Positions 1 through 7,585 of a stretch of 64,000 bases of DNA are shown one piece after another; positions within the stretch are counted from its first letter, which is position 1, and every line of letters begins with the position of its first letter. The notes beneath the pieces were generated by a model. It had not been told where the DNA came from and searched no databases. It worked only from the letters and a program-made list of their open reading frames with translations. The translations under genes and the position numbers were made by a program. Origin of the DNA: Polluticaenibacter yanchengensis (GTDB taxonomy: Bacteria > Bacteroidota > Bacteroidia > Chitinophagales > Chitinophagaceae); the NCBI GenBank assembly GCA_027854065.1, contig JAQGEF010000005.1, positions 62,001-126,000 on the forward strand, given 5' to 3'.

Positions 1-272
1 TGAAATGACTCGGTAAGGTTTACACCTGTTTGATTGGCTAAACAACATAAGACCCAAAGAACATCTGCCATTTCATCGCCTAACTCCCTGTTTTTATCAC
101 TTTCCTTGAATGATTGCTCGCCGTATGTGCGTACCATTAAGCGGCTTAATTCACCTACTTCTTCCATTAAAATGCCGAGGTTGGTCAGTTCATTAAAATA
201 CCTGACACCAACGGTTTTTATAAAATGGTCAACTTTATCCTGTGCTTCTTTTATTGTTAATTCCGTGTTCAT
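1..272 (-). CDS. MazG-like nucleotide pyrophosphohydrolase (partial, C-terminus outside window)
   Basis: The reverse strand reads an open frame from an ATG at 272 to the left edge, about 90 residues. It carries the all-alpha NTP-pyrophosphatase signature: an EEVGE helix around residues 37-41 followed by ELGDEMADVLW around residues 63-73, the EExxE...ExxD pattern that binds Mg2+ in MazG/dUTPase-like enzymes. Proteins of this family hydrolyse non-canonical or excess nucleoside triphosphates to the monophosphate and pyrophosphate. The small size and single repeat of the motif suggest the short MazG-like type rather than full two-domain MazG. The C-terminal end is outside the window, so length and substrate cannot be judged. 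Confidence 0.8.
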   Translation of the reverse strand, partial: MNTELTIKEAQDKVDHFIKTVGVRYFNELTNLGILMEEVGELSRLMVRTYGEQSFKESDKNRELGDEMADVLWVLCCLANQTGVNLTESF

Positions 273-548
273 ATTTTTATTGAGGTTTTAATAATGCTGA
301 CAAATTTTGTTTCTAATTTTTTGAAATATTCCAGTCATTTGTATTGTTGAATAGGCTATTATGTGAATACTCTATTTAAAAGCCCGAAAGTGAATTACTA
401 TATGAATTATTTAAAGTATTAATGTAGTATTATACGGTAAATATTTGTTGATAAATGCGTTAGGGATAGTAGCAAAGTACCCCGAAAGCCACACCTGAAT
501 TTGATAAAATTTCTATTTTATTATAAGCAATACTTATTAGGCATTGGT

Positions 549-654
549 GTGGCGCGGAGTACTGCGGATAGCCCGACCTCTTTGCCGGAATTGACTGATT
601 GTTTATGTTTACTAATAACATTTGTATCGACAACGCGGCAAAGAGGTAACGCCC
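549..654 (-). repeat. Palindromic intergenic element just 3' of the acyl-CoA reductase gene
   Basis: This 390-nt gap (273-662) holds no gene. Its right half is a GC-rich block with a perfect 12-bp inverted repeat, ACCTCTTTGCCG at 576-587 and CGGCAAAGAGGT at 636-647, separated by a 48-nt AT-rich loop. Read on the minus strand it starts GGGCGTTACC 8 nt after the stop codon of the upstream acyl-CoA reductase gene, following a T-rich stretch, and continues past the second arm into GGGCTATCCGC. Base composition is sharply different from the AT-rich flanks. It resembles in placement, and partly in sequence, the elements at 10097, 29729, 41863 and 54361, but it is a different subtype. The rest of the gap (273-548) shows nothing recognisable. 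Confidence 0.6.
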
Positions 655-662
655 AAAATATT

Positions 663-1676
663 TTAATTTAATGAAGTAAGAAAGGCTAATGTATCTACTC
701 CGTCTGCATAATCATCAAGTTTTGGTTTTTGAGCTTGTCCAAATGGGGTATAATCTTTGCCAACAATACATTGGATCTCATCTGGACGATTTTTGATTAG
801 TTCTTTGAAATCAATGTTTTCCGAAGGTTTGTAAAATTGATAGTTTAGTTGACTGATGGCAGAAAATATCTCTTCTTTTTCTACTAATAATATAACGCCA
901 CCAAATGTCATGTAGAATTGGTGATTCAGTAATACTAAAGAAAGATTATAGTCATAGTTGTTTTTTAGCTTTTGATTATCGGCTAAATAGCTATATTTCT
1001 CAAAAAGAGCAATCAACTGTTCAAAATTATAGTTTTCCGGAACCATTAGTTTGCTCACATTTCTGCATCCTAGCCCAAAATACAACATGATGTCATCTAC
1101 AAGTAATTTGAGTTCATCTGTTGTTTCATTGCCAGTCAATACGGCCACTGAGGTCCTGTTTTTCCTGATAATATTTGGATACTTTCCAAAATAATACTCG
1201 AAATAACGACCGGAGTTGTTACTACCGGTGGCAATGTACGCATCGCAGCCTTTTAATTGCTCTTGTATTAAAATTAATTCATTAAACTGATTATTAATTT
1301 CTTGTAAAGCTTTAATAACGTAGTTAATTAATATAGCATCTTTACTGGAAGGCTTAACAACGGCTATATTGCCGGTTATGAGAATACAAAGCAGGTCATG
1401 AAAGCCAACCAAAGGAATATTGCCTGCCATTACCAGGCCTATCTTTTTGGGGTCTGTATTATCTGCAGGAATATTATAATTACCGGTCCAGTTAGTTAGG
1501 AGGGTTTTATCCAGGAAATATTTACAGATATTGCTAACAGCAGTATCTATAAAATCTTCTGTAAACCAGGTGTTTTCTCTTTCGGCTTTAAATTTTGCCG
1601 CTTGCCAGCCGGTATTTTCTGAATTGAAATATTCTTTGAGGTGGACAAATGCGTTGATGCGTTGTTCTAATGTCAT
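663..1676 (-). CDS. LuxC-type acyl-CoA reductase family protein
   Basis: A 337-residue protein of the LuxC branch of the aldehyde dehydrogenase superfamily. It shows the LuxC-like core GLVMAGNIPLVGFHDLL (about 79-96), a VVKPSSKD nucleotide-binding stretch (106-113) and GLGCRNVSK (201-209), in which Cys204 is the expected acyl-thioester nucleophile. Family members reduce fatty acyl-CoA or acyl-protein thioesters to aldehydes with NADPH. There are no luxD/E/AB genes here, so bioluminescence is not implied. Bacteroidota commonly carry this gene beside a 4Fe-4S ferredoxin, and here the ferredoxin gene lies divergently 125 bp away, which suggests a redox partnership (inference). The true substrate is unknown. 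Confidence 0.85.
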   Translation of the reverse strand: MTLEQRINAFVHLKEYFNSENTGWQAAKFKAERENTWFTEDFIDTAVSNICKYFLDKTLLTNWTGNYNIPADNTDPKKIGLVMAGNIPLVGFHDLLCILITGNIAVVKPSSKDAILINYVIKALQEINNQFNELILIQEQLKGCDAYIATGSNNSGRYFEYYFGKYPNIIRKNRTSVAVLTGNETTDELKLLVDDIMLYFGLGCRNVSKLMVPENYNFEQLIALFEKYSYLADNQKLKNNYDYNLSLVLLNHQFYMTFGGVILLVEKEEIFSAISQLNYQFYKPSENIDFKELIKNRPDEIQCIVGKDYTPFGQAQKPKLDDYADGVDTLAFLTSLN

Positions 1677-1743
1677 ATTTATTATCCGGTATAATACGTA
1701 TCTAATATTTTTGTATTTAGTACTTTATTACCTTTTTAAGTTT

Positions 1744-1751
1744 TACTTTTG
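1744..1751 (+). promoter_or_regulatory. Putative Bacteroidetes -7 element for the ferredoxin gene
   Basis: TACTTTTG matches the TAnnTTTG -7 consensus exactly and lies about 50 nt before the ferredoxin start codon, in the divergent spacer. No TTTG at the ideal -33 distance is visible, so this is a half-supported promoter. Confidence 0.4.
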
Positions 1752-1801
1752 CAGGTGCGAAGTTAAAAATCAAAAATACATTAAATAATAGATAATAAAA
1801 G

Positions 1802-2149
1802 ATGGCAATTAAAATAACTGACGACTGTATAAATTGCGGTGCCTGCGAGCCTGAATGTCCGAACAATGCTATATATGAAGGTGGCGTTGAATGGTCATTA
1901 AGCGATGGAACTTCTGTAAAGGGTGTTTTTACCTTAATGGATGGTTCTACAATGGATGCTAACCAAAAAAATGAACCTGTAAGTGTTGATACGTATTATA
2001 TTGTAACCAATAAATGTACTGAATGTCAAGGCTTTCACGAAGAACCTCAATGTGCGGCTGTATGTCCTGTAGATTGTTGTGTACCTGATGAAATGTACCA
2101 GGAAACGGTGGAAGAACTGATGGCTAAGAAAGATAAATTGCACGTATAA
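1802..2149 (+). CDS. 4Fe-4S dicluster ferredoxin
   Basis: A 115-residue soluble protein with two 4Fe-4S binding motifs. The first is C9-xx-C12-xx-C15-xxx-C19-P; the second has a longer insert, C72-xx-C75-x8-C84-xxx-C88-P, the YfhL/Alvin-type 2[4Fe-4S] arrangement. Cys92 and Cys93 follow the second motif. About 50 residues separate the two halves. Such ferredoxins carry single electrons between soluble enzymes at low potential. The ATG at 1802 sits directly before the first cysteine motif, as usual for the family. It is divergent from the acyl-CoA reductase and is followed by a hairpin terminator, so it is probably monocistronic. The partner enzymes are not shown by sequence. Confidence 0.92.
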   Translation: MAIKITDDCINCGACEPECPNNAIYEGGVEWSLSDGTSVKGVFTLMDGSTMDANQKNEPVSVDTYYIVTNKCTECQGFHEEPQCAAVCPVDCCVPDEMYQETVEELMAKKDKLHV

Positions 2150-2182
2150 TAGTGGGGATATAAGAACGAACTGAATGAAAAG

Positions 2183-2215
2183 AGATGGAGTTAGAAATAA
2201 ACTTCATCTTTTTTT
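2183..2215 (+). terminator. Rho-independent terminator after ferredoxin
   Basis: AGATGGAGTT (2183-2192) pairs with AACTTCATCT (2200-2209) with one mismatch and is followed by a T run. It lies 34 nt after the ferredoxin stop codon. Confidence 0.7.
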
Positions 2216-2305
2216 ATGTGCCTAACTTAAGTTTTATAATATTTGTATTTCAGTAACCGTTTTTTGGACTGTTTTTTGATAATAACATGACAATTTAAAA
2301 TTTAT

Positions 2306-3289
2306 ATGGGCAAGATAAATGTGGCTTTTATTACGGGCGGTTATAGTGGGGAAGCCGTCGTATCTTATAAGAGTGCGGAGACGATTGTAAAAAATATTGA
2401 TACAGAGTTATTTAATTATTACTTTATTGATATCCGTAAAGATGGTTGGTGGTATAGGGATTCTGCAGGCATGGAAGTGGCTGTTAATAAAAATGATTTT
2501 ACGATAACAGATGGCAGTAATACCATCACTTTTGATGTGGCATTTGTAGGCATACATGGTTCGCCTGCGGAAGATGGTAAGCTGCTTGGATATTTTGATA
2601 TGCTTGGTATAAAATATACCTGCTGCAATGCTGCTACTTCTGCTCTTACTTTTAATAAAAGGTACACCGTAGCGGTAGCTGATATGGCGGGCGTTAAAGT
2701 GGCAAGATCATTACATTTTTATAATGATGATATAATCGATAGTGCGGATATCTTAAACCAGCTTCAATTGCCGTTGTTTATAAAGCCTGCAAATGGTGGC
2801 AGCAGTATAGGTATGAGTAAAATTATTGATGGTAAAGATTTAGACGGGGCGATTGCTAAAGCATTTAAGGAAGATGCCCAGGTATTGGTAGAGGAGTTTA
2901 TTGAGGGCCGTGAGTTTACTATTGGGGTGGCTAAGCTGAATGGGGAAATTATCACTTTGCCGATTACTGAAATTATTAGTAAGAACTTCTTTTTTGACTA
3001 TGAAGCGAAATATGAGGGCAAAAGTGATGAAATAACACCTGCCCAGGTAGGAGAGGATGTGGCGGTTAAAGTAAGGAACGCTGCTAAAAAGCTATATAAA
3101 GTATTTAACTGCTCGGGCGTTATCAGGATCGATTTTATATATAATGAGGTAGTTGAGGAACCTTACATGCTGGAAATTAATACGATTCCGGGACAAAGTG
3201 CTGCCAGTTTGATTCCCCAGCAAGTGAGACATGCAGGAATGGAATTGAAAGATTTTTACACTTCTTTAATTAAAGAGGCTTTAAATTAA
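2306..3289 (+). CDS. ddl: D-alanine--D-alanine ligase
   Basis: A 327-residue ATP-grasp ligase that joins two D-alanines for the peptidoglycan stem peptide in the cytoplasm. The N-terminus has the glycine-rich GGYSGEAVVS loop (about 11-20), the Bacteroidota version of the Ddl GGxSxExxVS motif. Later come the ATP-binding KPANGGSSIGMSK stretch (about 160-172), VEEFIEGREFT (about 196-206) and the substrate/Mg motif EINTIPGQS (about 290-298). Length is normal for Ddl. It is followed after 54 nt by a PASTA-domain membrane protein and then a rhodanese, a small envelope-leaning gene group. VanA-type ligases keep a different omega-loop, so an ordinary housekeeping Ddl is the best reading. Confidence 0.93.
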   Translation: MGKINVAFITGGYSGEAVVSYKSAETIVKNIDTELFNYYFIDIRKDGWWYRDSAGMEVAVNKNDFTITDGSNTITFDVAFVGIHGSPAEDGKLLGYFDMLGIKYTCCNAATSALTFNKRYTVAVADMAGVKVARSLHFYNDDIIDSADILNQLQLPLFIKPANGGSSIGMSKIIDGKDLDGAIAKAFKEDAQVLVEEFIEGREFTIGVAKLNGEIITLPITEIISKNFFFDYEAKYEGKSDEITPAQVGEDVAVKVRNAAKKLYKVFNCSGVIRIDFIYNEVVEEPYMLEINTIPGQSAASLIPQQVRHAGMELKDFYTSLIKEALN

Positions 3290-3304
3290 ATTGAAAGAAT
3301 AGGA

Positions 3305-3312
3305 TATATTTG
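3305..3312 (+). promoter_or_regulatory. Putative -7 element before the PASTA gene
   Basis: TATATTTG fits TAnnTTTG exactly and lies 31 nt before the ATG of the PASTA protein. No TTTG is seen at the ideal upstream distance, so the PASTA gene may be transcribed from here, from the ddl promoter, or from both. Confidence 0.4.
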
Positions 3313-3343
3313 TAACACTGATACGCAATATCAAAAAAGAAGT

Positions 3344-4186
3344 ATGTTTAAATTTTTAACGAGGCGACATTTTTTAGTGAACTTATTGGTTGCAGGATTG
3401 TTGGCTGTTGGTATTTTGTTTAGCGTTTTATGGGGTCTTGGTTTTATGACCCAGCACGGAAAGATAAGAACAGTGCCAACTGTTATTGGTAAATCATTTA
3501 CAGAAGCGACGCAGATATTAGAAAAGGACGGGTTCAGGGTTGTGGTATCAGATTCGGTATGGGAGGATAATAAAGCGCCATTATCTGTTATAAAGCAAAG
3601 TCCGGACGCTGATAATATTGTTAAGGCAAACAGAACTATTTATTTAACGATCAATAAATCTGCGGCGCCTTTAATTGAAGTACCGAATATGGTGGGATTG
3701 TCATTCCGGAATGCTGAAATTTTAATTAAGCAATTGGGCTTTAAATTGGGCGATACGACGCGCCGTACTTATTTTGCAAAAAATTCTATATTGGAACAAA
3801 CCTACAGAGGCGGCGTTTTGGCTGTGGGTACGAAGCTTCCTTTGGGGTCTGCTATTGGTCTTGTTTTAGGTAGCGGTGTAGGAAATGAAGAGTTTGATGT
3901 GCCTACTCTAACAGGGCTTTCTTACTCTGATGCTAAATCGTTGATAGAGAGTTTGGGGTTGATGTTAACCCATCCTATCGTAGATAGTGATGTAAGAGAT
4001 ACGAGTTCGGCATTTGTGTATAGACAGAAGCCTGAGAAATATACTAAATTTCCTGATGGCTCTAAAACTGTGAATAAGATCCGTTCCGGTCAGAATGTTG
4101 ATATCTGGTTAAGCCGCGAAATGAAGATCATAGCGGATTCAACCGGTACTGAAGATAGTGGTACAAAAACGAATGATTACGAATAA
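3344..4186 (+). CDS. PASTA domain-containing membrane protein
   Basis: A 280-residue protein with one N-terminal membrane segment (about 13-34) and an extracytoplasmic part made of three PASTA repeats (about 43-108, 112-178 and 188-262). Each repeat shows the hallmark P-x-(V/L)-x-G-x-(S/T)-xx-(D/E)-A pattern, for example VPTVIGKSFTEA, VPNMVGLSFRNA and VPTLTGLSYSDA. PASTA domains bind muropeptides or D-Ala-D-Ala-type ligands, usually on Ser/Thr kinases and penicillin-binding proteins. Here there is no kinase or transpeptidase domain, only an anchor and the repeats. Placement 54 nt after ddl fits a peptidoglycan-sensing or scaffolding role (inference). The last 15 residues are a polar tail. Confidence 0.9.
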   Translation: MFKFLTRRHFLVNLLVAGLLAVGILFSVLWGLGFMTQHGKIRTVPTVIGKSFTEATQILEKDGFRVVVSDSVWEDNKAPLSVIKQSPDADNIVKANRTIYLTINKSAAPLIEVPNMVGLSFRNAEILIKQLGFKLGDTTRRTYFAKNSILEQTYRGGVLAVGTKLPLGSAIGLVLGSGVGNEEFDVPTLTGLSYSDAKSLIESLGLMLTHPIVDSDVRDTSSAFVYRQKPEKYTKFPDGSKTVNKIRSGQNVDIWLSREMKIIADSTGTEDSGTKTNDYE

Positions 4187-4199
4187 ATAAAATATAATT

Positions 4200-4508
4200 A
4201 TGCAACAAATAACTGTTAAAGAATTAAAGAGCAGACAAGATGCAGGTGAAAATATTATTTTGGTAGATGTGCGTGAAGATCATGAGAGGGAAGAGTATAA
4301 TATTGGTGGTATCCATCACAAACTTGGCGATATCCAAAATATGGACACTGAGGCTTTGGACGGATTTAAGGATAAGGAAATCGTTATTTACTGCCGCAGT
4401 GGTAAAAGAAGCCTGAATGCCTGCCTTATTTTAGAAAGCCTGGGCTTTGAAAATGTGGTGAACCTTGAAGGTGGTGTTTTAGCCTGGAAAGAAGAAATTG
4501 ATAATTGA
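4200..4508 (+). CDS. Single-domain rhodanese-like sulfurtransferase
   Basis: A 102-residue single rhodanese domain. LVDVREDHEREEYNIGGIHH (21-40) is the CH2A-type region, and IVIYCRSGKRS (61-71) is the active-site loop with catalytic Cys65 in a six-residue CRSGKR loop. Such proteins move sulfane sulfur between thiosulfate, persulfides and acceptors in the cytoplasm. It begins 13 nt after the PASTA gene and ends before a strong terminator, so it closes the ddl-PASTA-rhodanese unit. No additional domain or signal peptide is present. The physiological sulfur donor cannot be inferred. Confidence 0.9.
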   Translation: MQQITVKELKSRQDAGENIILVDVREDHEREEYNIGGIHHKLGDIQNMDTEALDGFKDKEIVIYCRSGKRSLNACLILESLGFENVVNLEGGVLAWKEEIDN

Positions 4509-4540
4509 TTGATATTTTAATTATCTAAGGATACTTCTGG

Positions 4541-4581
4541 AAAAAGTAGTTTGGATGCCTGGCAACTAAACTACTTTTTTT
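4541..4581 (+). terminator. Rho-independent terminator after rhodanese gene
   Basis: AAAAAGTAGTTT at 4541-4552 pairs perfectly with AAACTACTTTTT at about 4568-4579, giving a 12-bp stem with the T run built into the right arm. Confidence 0.8.
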
Positions 4582-4732
4582 CGGGGTATTATTTATCATT
4601 CATCTTTGGCTAATGGCATTCTACGATTGATGCTTCAGCTAAGCCGCTATTTCAGGCATTTCCTGATGATAAAACTGAAGACTATTGGATTATAAATTCT
4701 GGCATATTGGTTATTGGTCTGAGACCTGGAAA

Positions 4733-6316
4733 ATGATCTCTGACAAAGAGAAGAGGAAGTTTAAGGTTGTTCTTTTAATTCACTTGATACTAAGTATCCT
4801 TTTTATACAAACTCAGTGGTACAATGTTGATGAACAGGGCTATTTTGGTTATTTACTGAATTGGGCAAAGGGTGATCCTTACAAGGTGAAACTACTGACA
4901 GACAGTAAAACCCCGATGTTGTTTCCTGCGGTGCTTTTTACTGGATTAAAACCTTTCCTTCCTGAAAGCTTATATGAGAATGACTGGTATTTCTTTTTGA
5001 AATGGGGGAGGCTATTTTTGTATGTTTACCCTGCATTGCTGGTTTATATTTCATTTTGCTGGTTACGTCGTTTGTATAATGCCAACATGTTTGTACTGCC
5101 TTTATTGTTCCTGGCATTTGATCCCCAAATATTCTCTTTCGGGTTAATGGTTGGCAGTGATCTTCCTTCTGCTGCTATTCTACTAACGATTTGTTACACG
5201 GCTTACCGCTATCATGAAACAAGTGAGCAACGCTATTGGTTGTATTTTGCCATTGCATTTGGAGTAGGGGTTACTCTTAAGCAGACATTTATTTTTCTTT
5301 ATGTATTGCCAGTTACCTGGTTTGCACTTCGAACATTCAAGTCTAAAAGTATCAATTGGAAAAGAACCTTTAAGGAGCTTTTTATATTTGCTTTTATTCA
5401 GTTGATCATTATTAATTGTGCTTATTATTTTACCGGTACTTTTACTTCTTTGAACGATTACCTATTTAGAAGTAATGGGTTTAAAACATTGCAACTTCAA
5501 TTTTCTGATAATATAGGTAAGGTGCCGATACCATTGCCTGTACCTTTTATCCAGGGGATGGATTTACTGACTTACAATAAGGAATTTGGTGGTTGCAGCG
5601 GATTAAGTACTTATACAAATGTCTGGTTTTGGGGGAAAGAGGTCTGTAAAGGGAATATATGGTATTATTATATTGGTACTGCTTTGTTTAAATTGCCTTT
5701 AATTACCTGGTTGGCTATTGTATTGCTCGTATATGCATTTATAAGGAGTAAAAATAAGCGCGTGCTGCTGGAGAAGTACCAGTTTTTGTGGATACCTTTT
5801 TTCGTGTTATTGGTTTTGCTGAGCTTTTATAACCAGTTTCAAATTGGTTTTCGACATGCGATGCCATTATTGGTATTGGGCTATGTTGCGCTGGGCTATG
5901 TCTGGATAAACTGGTACCGGCGTTATAAAAAACTATTGATCGCATTGATAATATTGCATTTGATTTCATTAGGGGTTTATTATCCCAATTATGCTGCTTA
6001 TACGAATGAGCTGATATGGCATAAAACAAATATATCCAACTATCTACAGGATGCTTCTGTAGATTATGGACAGGCCGATCATTGGGCGGATGCGTTTATA
6101 AAAAAACATCCCGAATATAAAAAACCGACACCGAAACCGGAAGCCGGTAAGTTTATTGTAAGTTTGGGAAAGGCTAATATGAAATACCCGGAGCATCCTA
6201 GCCTGGATATCAGGTGGCTGGGACAGCATTTTAAACCGGTTGGTAATTACAGACAAACATTAGTTCTGTATGAAGTGAAAGAGGAAGATTTGAAAAAATT
6301 AGGATTAAGTTATTAA
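4733..6316 (+). CDS. GT-C family (GT39-like) membrane glycosyltransferase
   Basis: A polytopic membrane protein of about 527 residues, with roughly ten hydrophobic segments and a soluble C-terminal end of about 90 residues. The first extracytoplasmic loop carries the Asp-Glu pair YNVDEQGYF typical of GT-C/GT39 enzymes, which use polyprenyl-phosphate sugars. A later FKLPLITW segment also fits this class. The frame extends upstream to a TTG at 4685, but I prefer the ATG at 4733, which gives a short cytoplasmic tail before the first membrane helix. It lies alone between two terminators. Donor and acceptor are unknown; it might glycosylate lipids or exported proteins (inference). Confidence 0.65.
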   Translation: MISDKEKRKFKVVLLIHLILSILFIQTQWYNVDEQGYFGYLLNWAKGDPYKVKLLTDSKTPMLFPAVLFTGLKPFLPESLYENDWYFFLKWGRLFLYVYPALLVYISFCWLRRLYNANMFVLPLLFLAFDPQIFSFGLMVGSDLPSAAILLTICYTAYRYHETSEQRYWLYFAIAFGVGVTLKQTFIFLYVLPVTWFALRTFKSKSINWKRTFKELFIFAFIQLIIINCAYYFTGTFTSLNDYLFRSNGFKTLQLQFSDNIGKVPIPLPVPFIQGMDLLTYNKEFGGCSGLSTYTNVWFWGKEVCKGNIWYYYIGTALFKLPLITWLAIVLLVYAFIRSKNKRVLLEKYQFLWIPFFVLLVLLSFYNQFQIGFRHAMPLLVLGYVALGYVWINWYRRYKKLLIALIILHLISLGVYYPNYAAYTNELIWHKTNISNYLQDASVDYGQADHWADAFIKKHPEYKKPTPKPEAGKFIVSLGKANMKYPEHPSLDIRWLGQHFKPVGNYRQTLVLYEVKEEDLKKLGLSY

Positions 6317-6379
6317 TATTTTGCACTAATATTGCTGAAAATGAGTTGGAAAACTTTTTTAAATAGTAACAGAAAAAAC

Positions 6380-6411
6380 TTTGATATAATAAATGCAAAT
6401 GTTTACATTTG
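6380..6411 (+). promoter_or_regulatory. Consensus Bacteroidetes promoter overlapped by a palindrome
   Basis: TTTG at 6380-6383 and TACATTTG at 6404-6411 are separated by 20 nt, an excellent match to TTTG-N19..21-TAnnTTTG. The -7 box sits inside the inverted repeat GCAAATG-TTTA-CATTTGC (6395-6412). The DUF2795 start codon follows 30 nt later. Confidence 0.75.
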
Positions 6412-6441
6412 CGCCCATAGAAATAATAAAAATTAATTGAT

Positions 6442-6666
6442 ATGTACTGGACTTTAGAACTTGCGAGACACATGGAAGATGCTCCATTTCCTGCTACAAA
6501 AGATGAACTTTTGGATTTTGCTATTCGTTCAGGTGCACCTGTAGAAGTTATTGAAAACCTTCAGGAACTGGAAGCAGATGAAGAGGAACAATTTGGTTCT
6601 ATGGAGGAACTATGGCCTGATTATCCTACTAGCGATGACTTCTTGTTTAATCATGATGAATATTAA
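6442..6666 (+). CDS. DUF2795 domain-containing small protein
   Basis: A 74-residue acidic, soluble protein. The first 50 residues contain the DUF2795 pattern: a short helix with LARHMEDAPFPATKDELLDFA, then GAPVEVIENLQEL, resembling a small helical fold. The C-terminal 25 residues are very acidic and end in FLFNHDEY. It has its own near-consensus promoter and its own terminator, so it is a short independent transcript, likely well expressed. Proteins of this type are widespread and often highly expressed in Bacteroidota, but no function is established, and none is claimed here. Confidence 0.85.
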   Translation: MYWTLELARHMEDAPFPATKDELLDFAIRSGAPVEVIENLQELEADEEEQFGSMEELWPDYPTSDDFLFNHDEY

Positions 6667-6697
6667 GATATAACTTTGGCATCTGTTCAATAATATT

Positions 6698-6738
6698 AAA
6701 ATGTCGCTTCACTGAAAAGTAAAGCGACATTTTGTTTT
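6698..6738 (+). terminator. Rho-independent terminator after DUF2795 gene
   Basis: AAAATGTCGCTT (6698-6709) and AAGCGACATTTT (6722-6733) form a perfect 12-bp stem followed by TGTTTT. Confidence 0.85.
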
Positions 6739-6811
6739 ATATAGGCTTTTATTGTTCAATTGATTGGCTAAAACTAAAGTTTGCATTACATTTAAACCCT
6801 AATTATTTATT

Positions 6812-7369
6812 ATGAACGTTATTTCTGTTTCGTACGATAAATCTAAGCTGATCCTGCCTTTTACAATATGGCTGTTACTGTTTATTGCTGCCGGATATTT
6901 TACTTTTTTTGCAAATTATAGTACTGGTACTCTTGCTTCATTCCCAATGATTATCCGTACATTATTTTCTACTGTGTTTCTAATTGCTTTGGTTATTGTA
7001 AACAGGTACGTAAAAAGGATGCTGTTAAACAGAAAGCCTTTGTTACTAATAGATGAGAATGGTTTAAATGATAACCTGAGTATGTTTAAACTTGGATTTA
7101 TTCCGTGGGGGGATATTGCCTATTTTTATGATTATACCAATCACCCATCTGATAATCAATTTAGGGATATTTTGAAATTGGAATTAAAAGAACCGGAACA
7201 ATATATTGGAAAGCTAAATAGTAAAATCAAGGAAGATTTATATTTGCGAATTATAAGTAATGGTACTTCCCCAGTGTTTTTTAATACCAAAAACCTGGAT
7301 ATGGATCATCATGAATTACTGGAGCAATTGCAAAAAGCTCATGAAGATTTTAAAAAGAGAAATGGCTAG
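6812..7369 (+). CDS. STM3941-like two-TM membrane protein
   Basis: A 185-residue protein with two hydrophobic helices near the N-terminus (about 15-32 and 43-63) followed by a cytoplasmic domain. The domain starts LLLIDENGLNDNLSMFKLGFIPWGDIAYF, a beta-rich pattern (ID.NGL......G.I.W.DI) shared with STM3941/PH-like membrane proteins. It ends in a charged helix. The function of this family is unknown. It stands alone between the DUF2795 terminator and the ATP-grasp gene. The family assignment is from memory of the pattern and should be treated as moderate. Confidence 0.6.
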   Translation: MNVISVSYDKSKLILPFTIWLLLFIAAGYFTFFANYSTGTLASFPMIIRTLFSTVFLIALVIVNRYVKRMLLNRKPLLLIDENGLNDNLSMFKLGFIPWGDIAYFYDYTNHPSDNQFRDILKLELKEPEQYIGKLNSKIKEDLYLRIISNGTSPVFFNTKNLDMDHHELLEQLQKAHEDFKKRNG

Positions 7370-7418
7370 CTTTAATAATCGATTAAATTAATTCCACTTA
7401 AAGGAATTAACTTAGTTG

Positions 7419-7553
7419 AATGGCTCCGGCTTGTTTGAGTATTGAGTAACAAACCGGTACTATAAAAGAATTATGTTTTGATAAGTACGAAGTATTATGA
7501 CCTTCGACGATCTCCAGGCTTAAAATTCATAAAATTATAATGCAGACAGCCCC
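7419..7553 (-). repeat. Possible degenerate copy of the GGGGCTGTC intergenic element
   Basis: On the minus strand this gap starts GGGGCTGTCTGCATTATAA, like the head of the repeat family, and ends near CAAGCCGGAGCCAT. The middle (GATCGTCGAAGG...ACTTCGTACTTATC) recalls the central part of the copy at 29729. The match is weak, and unlike the other copies it does not follow a gene in its own orientation. Confidence 0.3.
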
Positions 7554-7585
7554 GGATTCTAAATATATAAAAGGATTTTTTCAGG

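Noticed and set aside
663..1676. LuxC homologue as evidence of bioluminescence
   Set aside because: No luxA/B/D/E genes are present; such reductases are common in non-luminous Bacteroidota.
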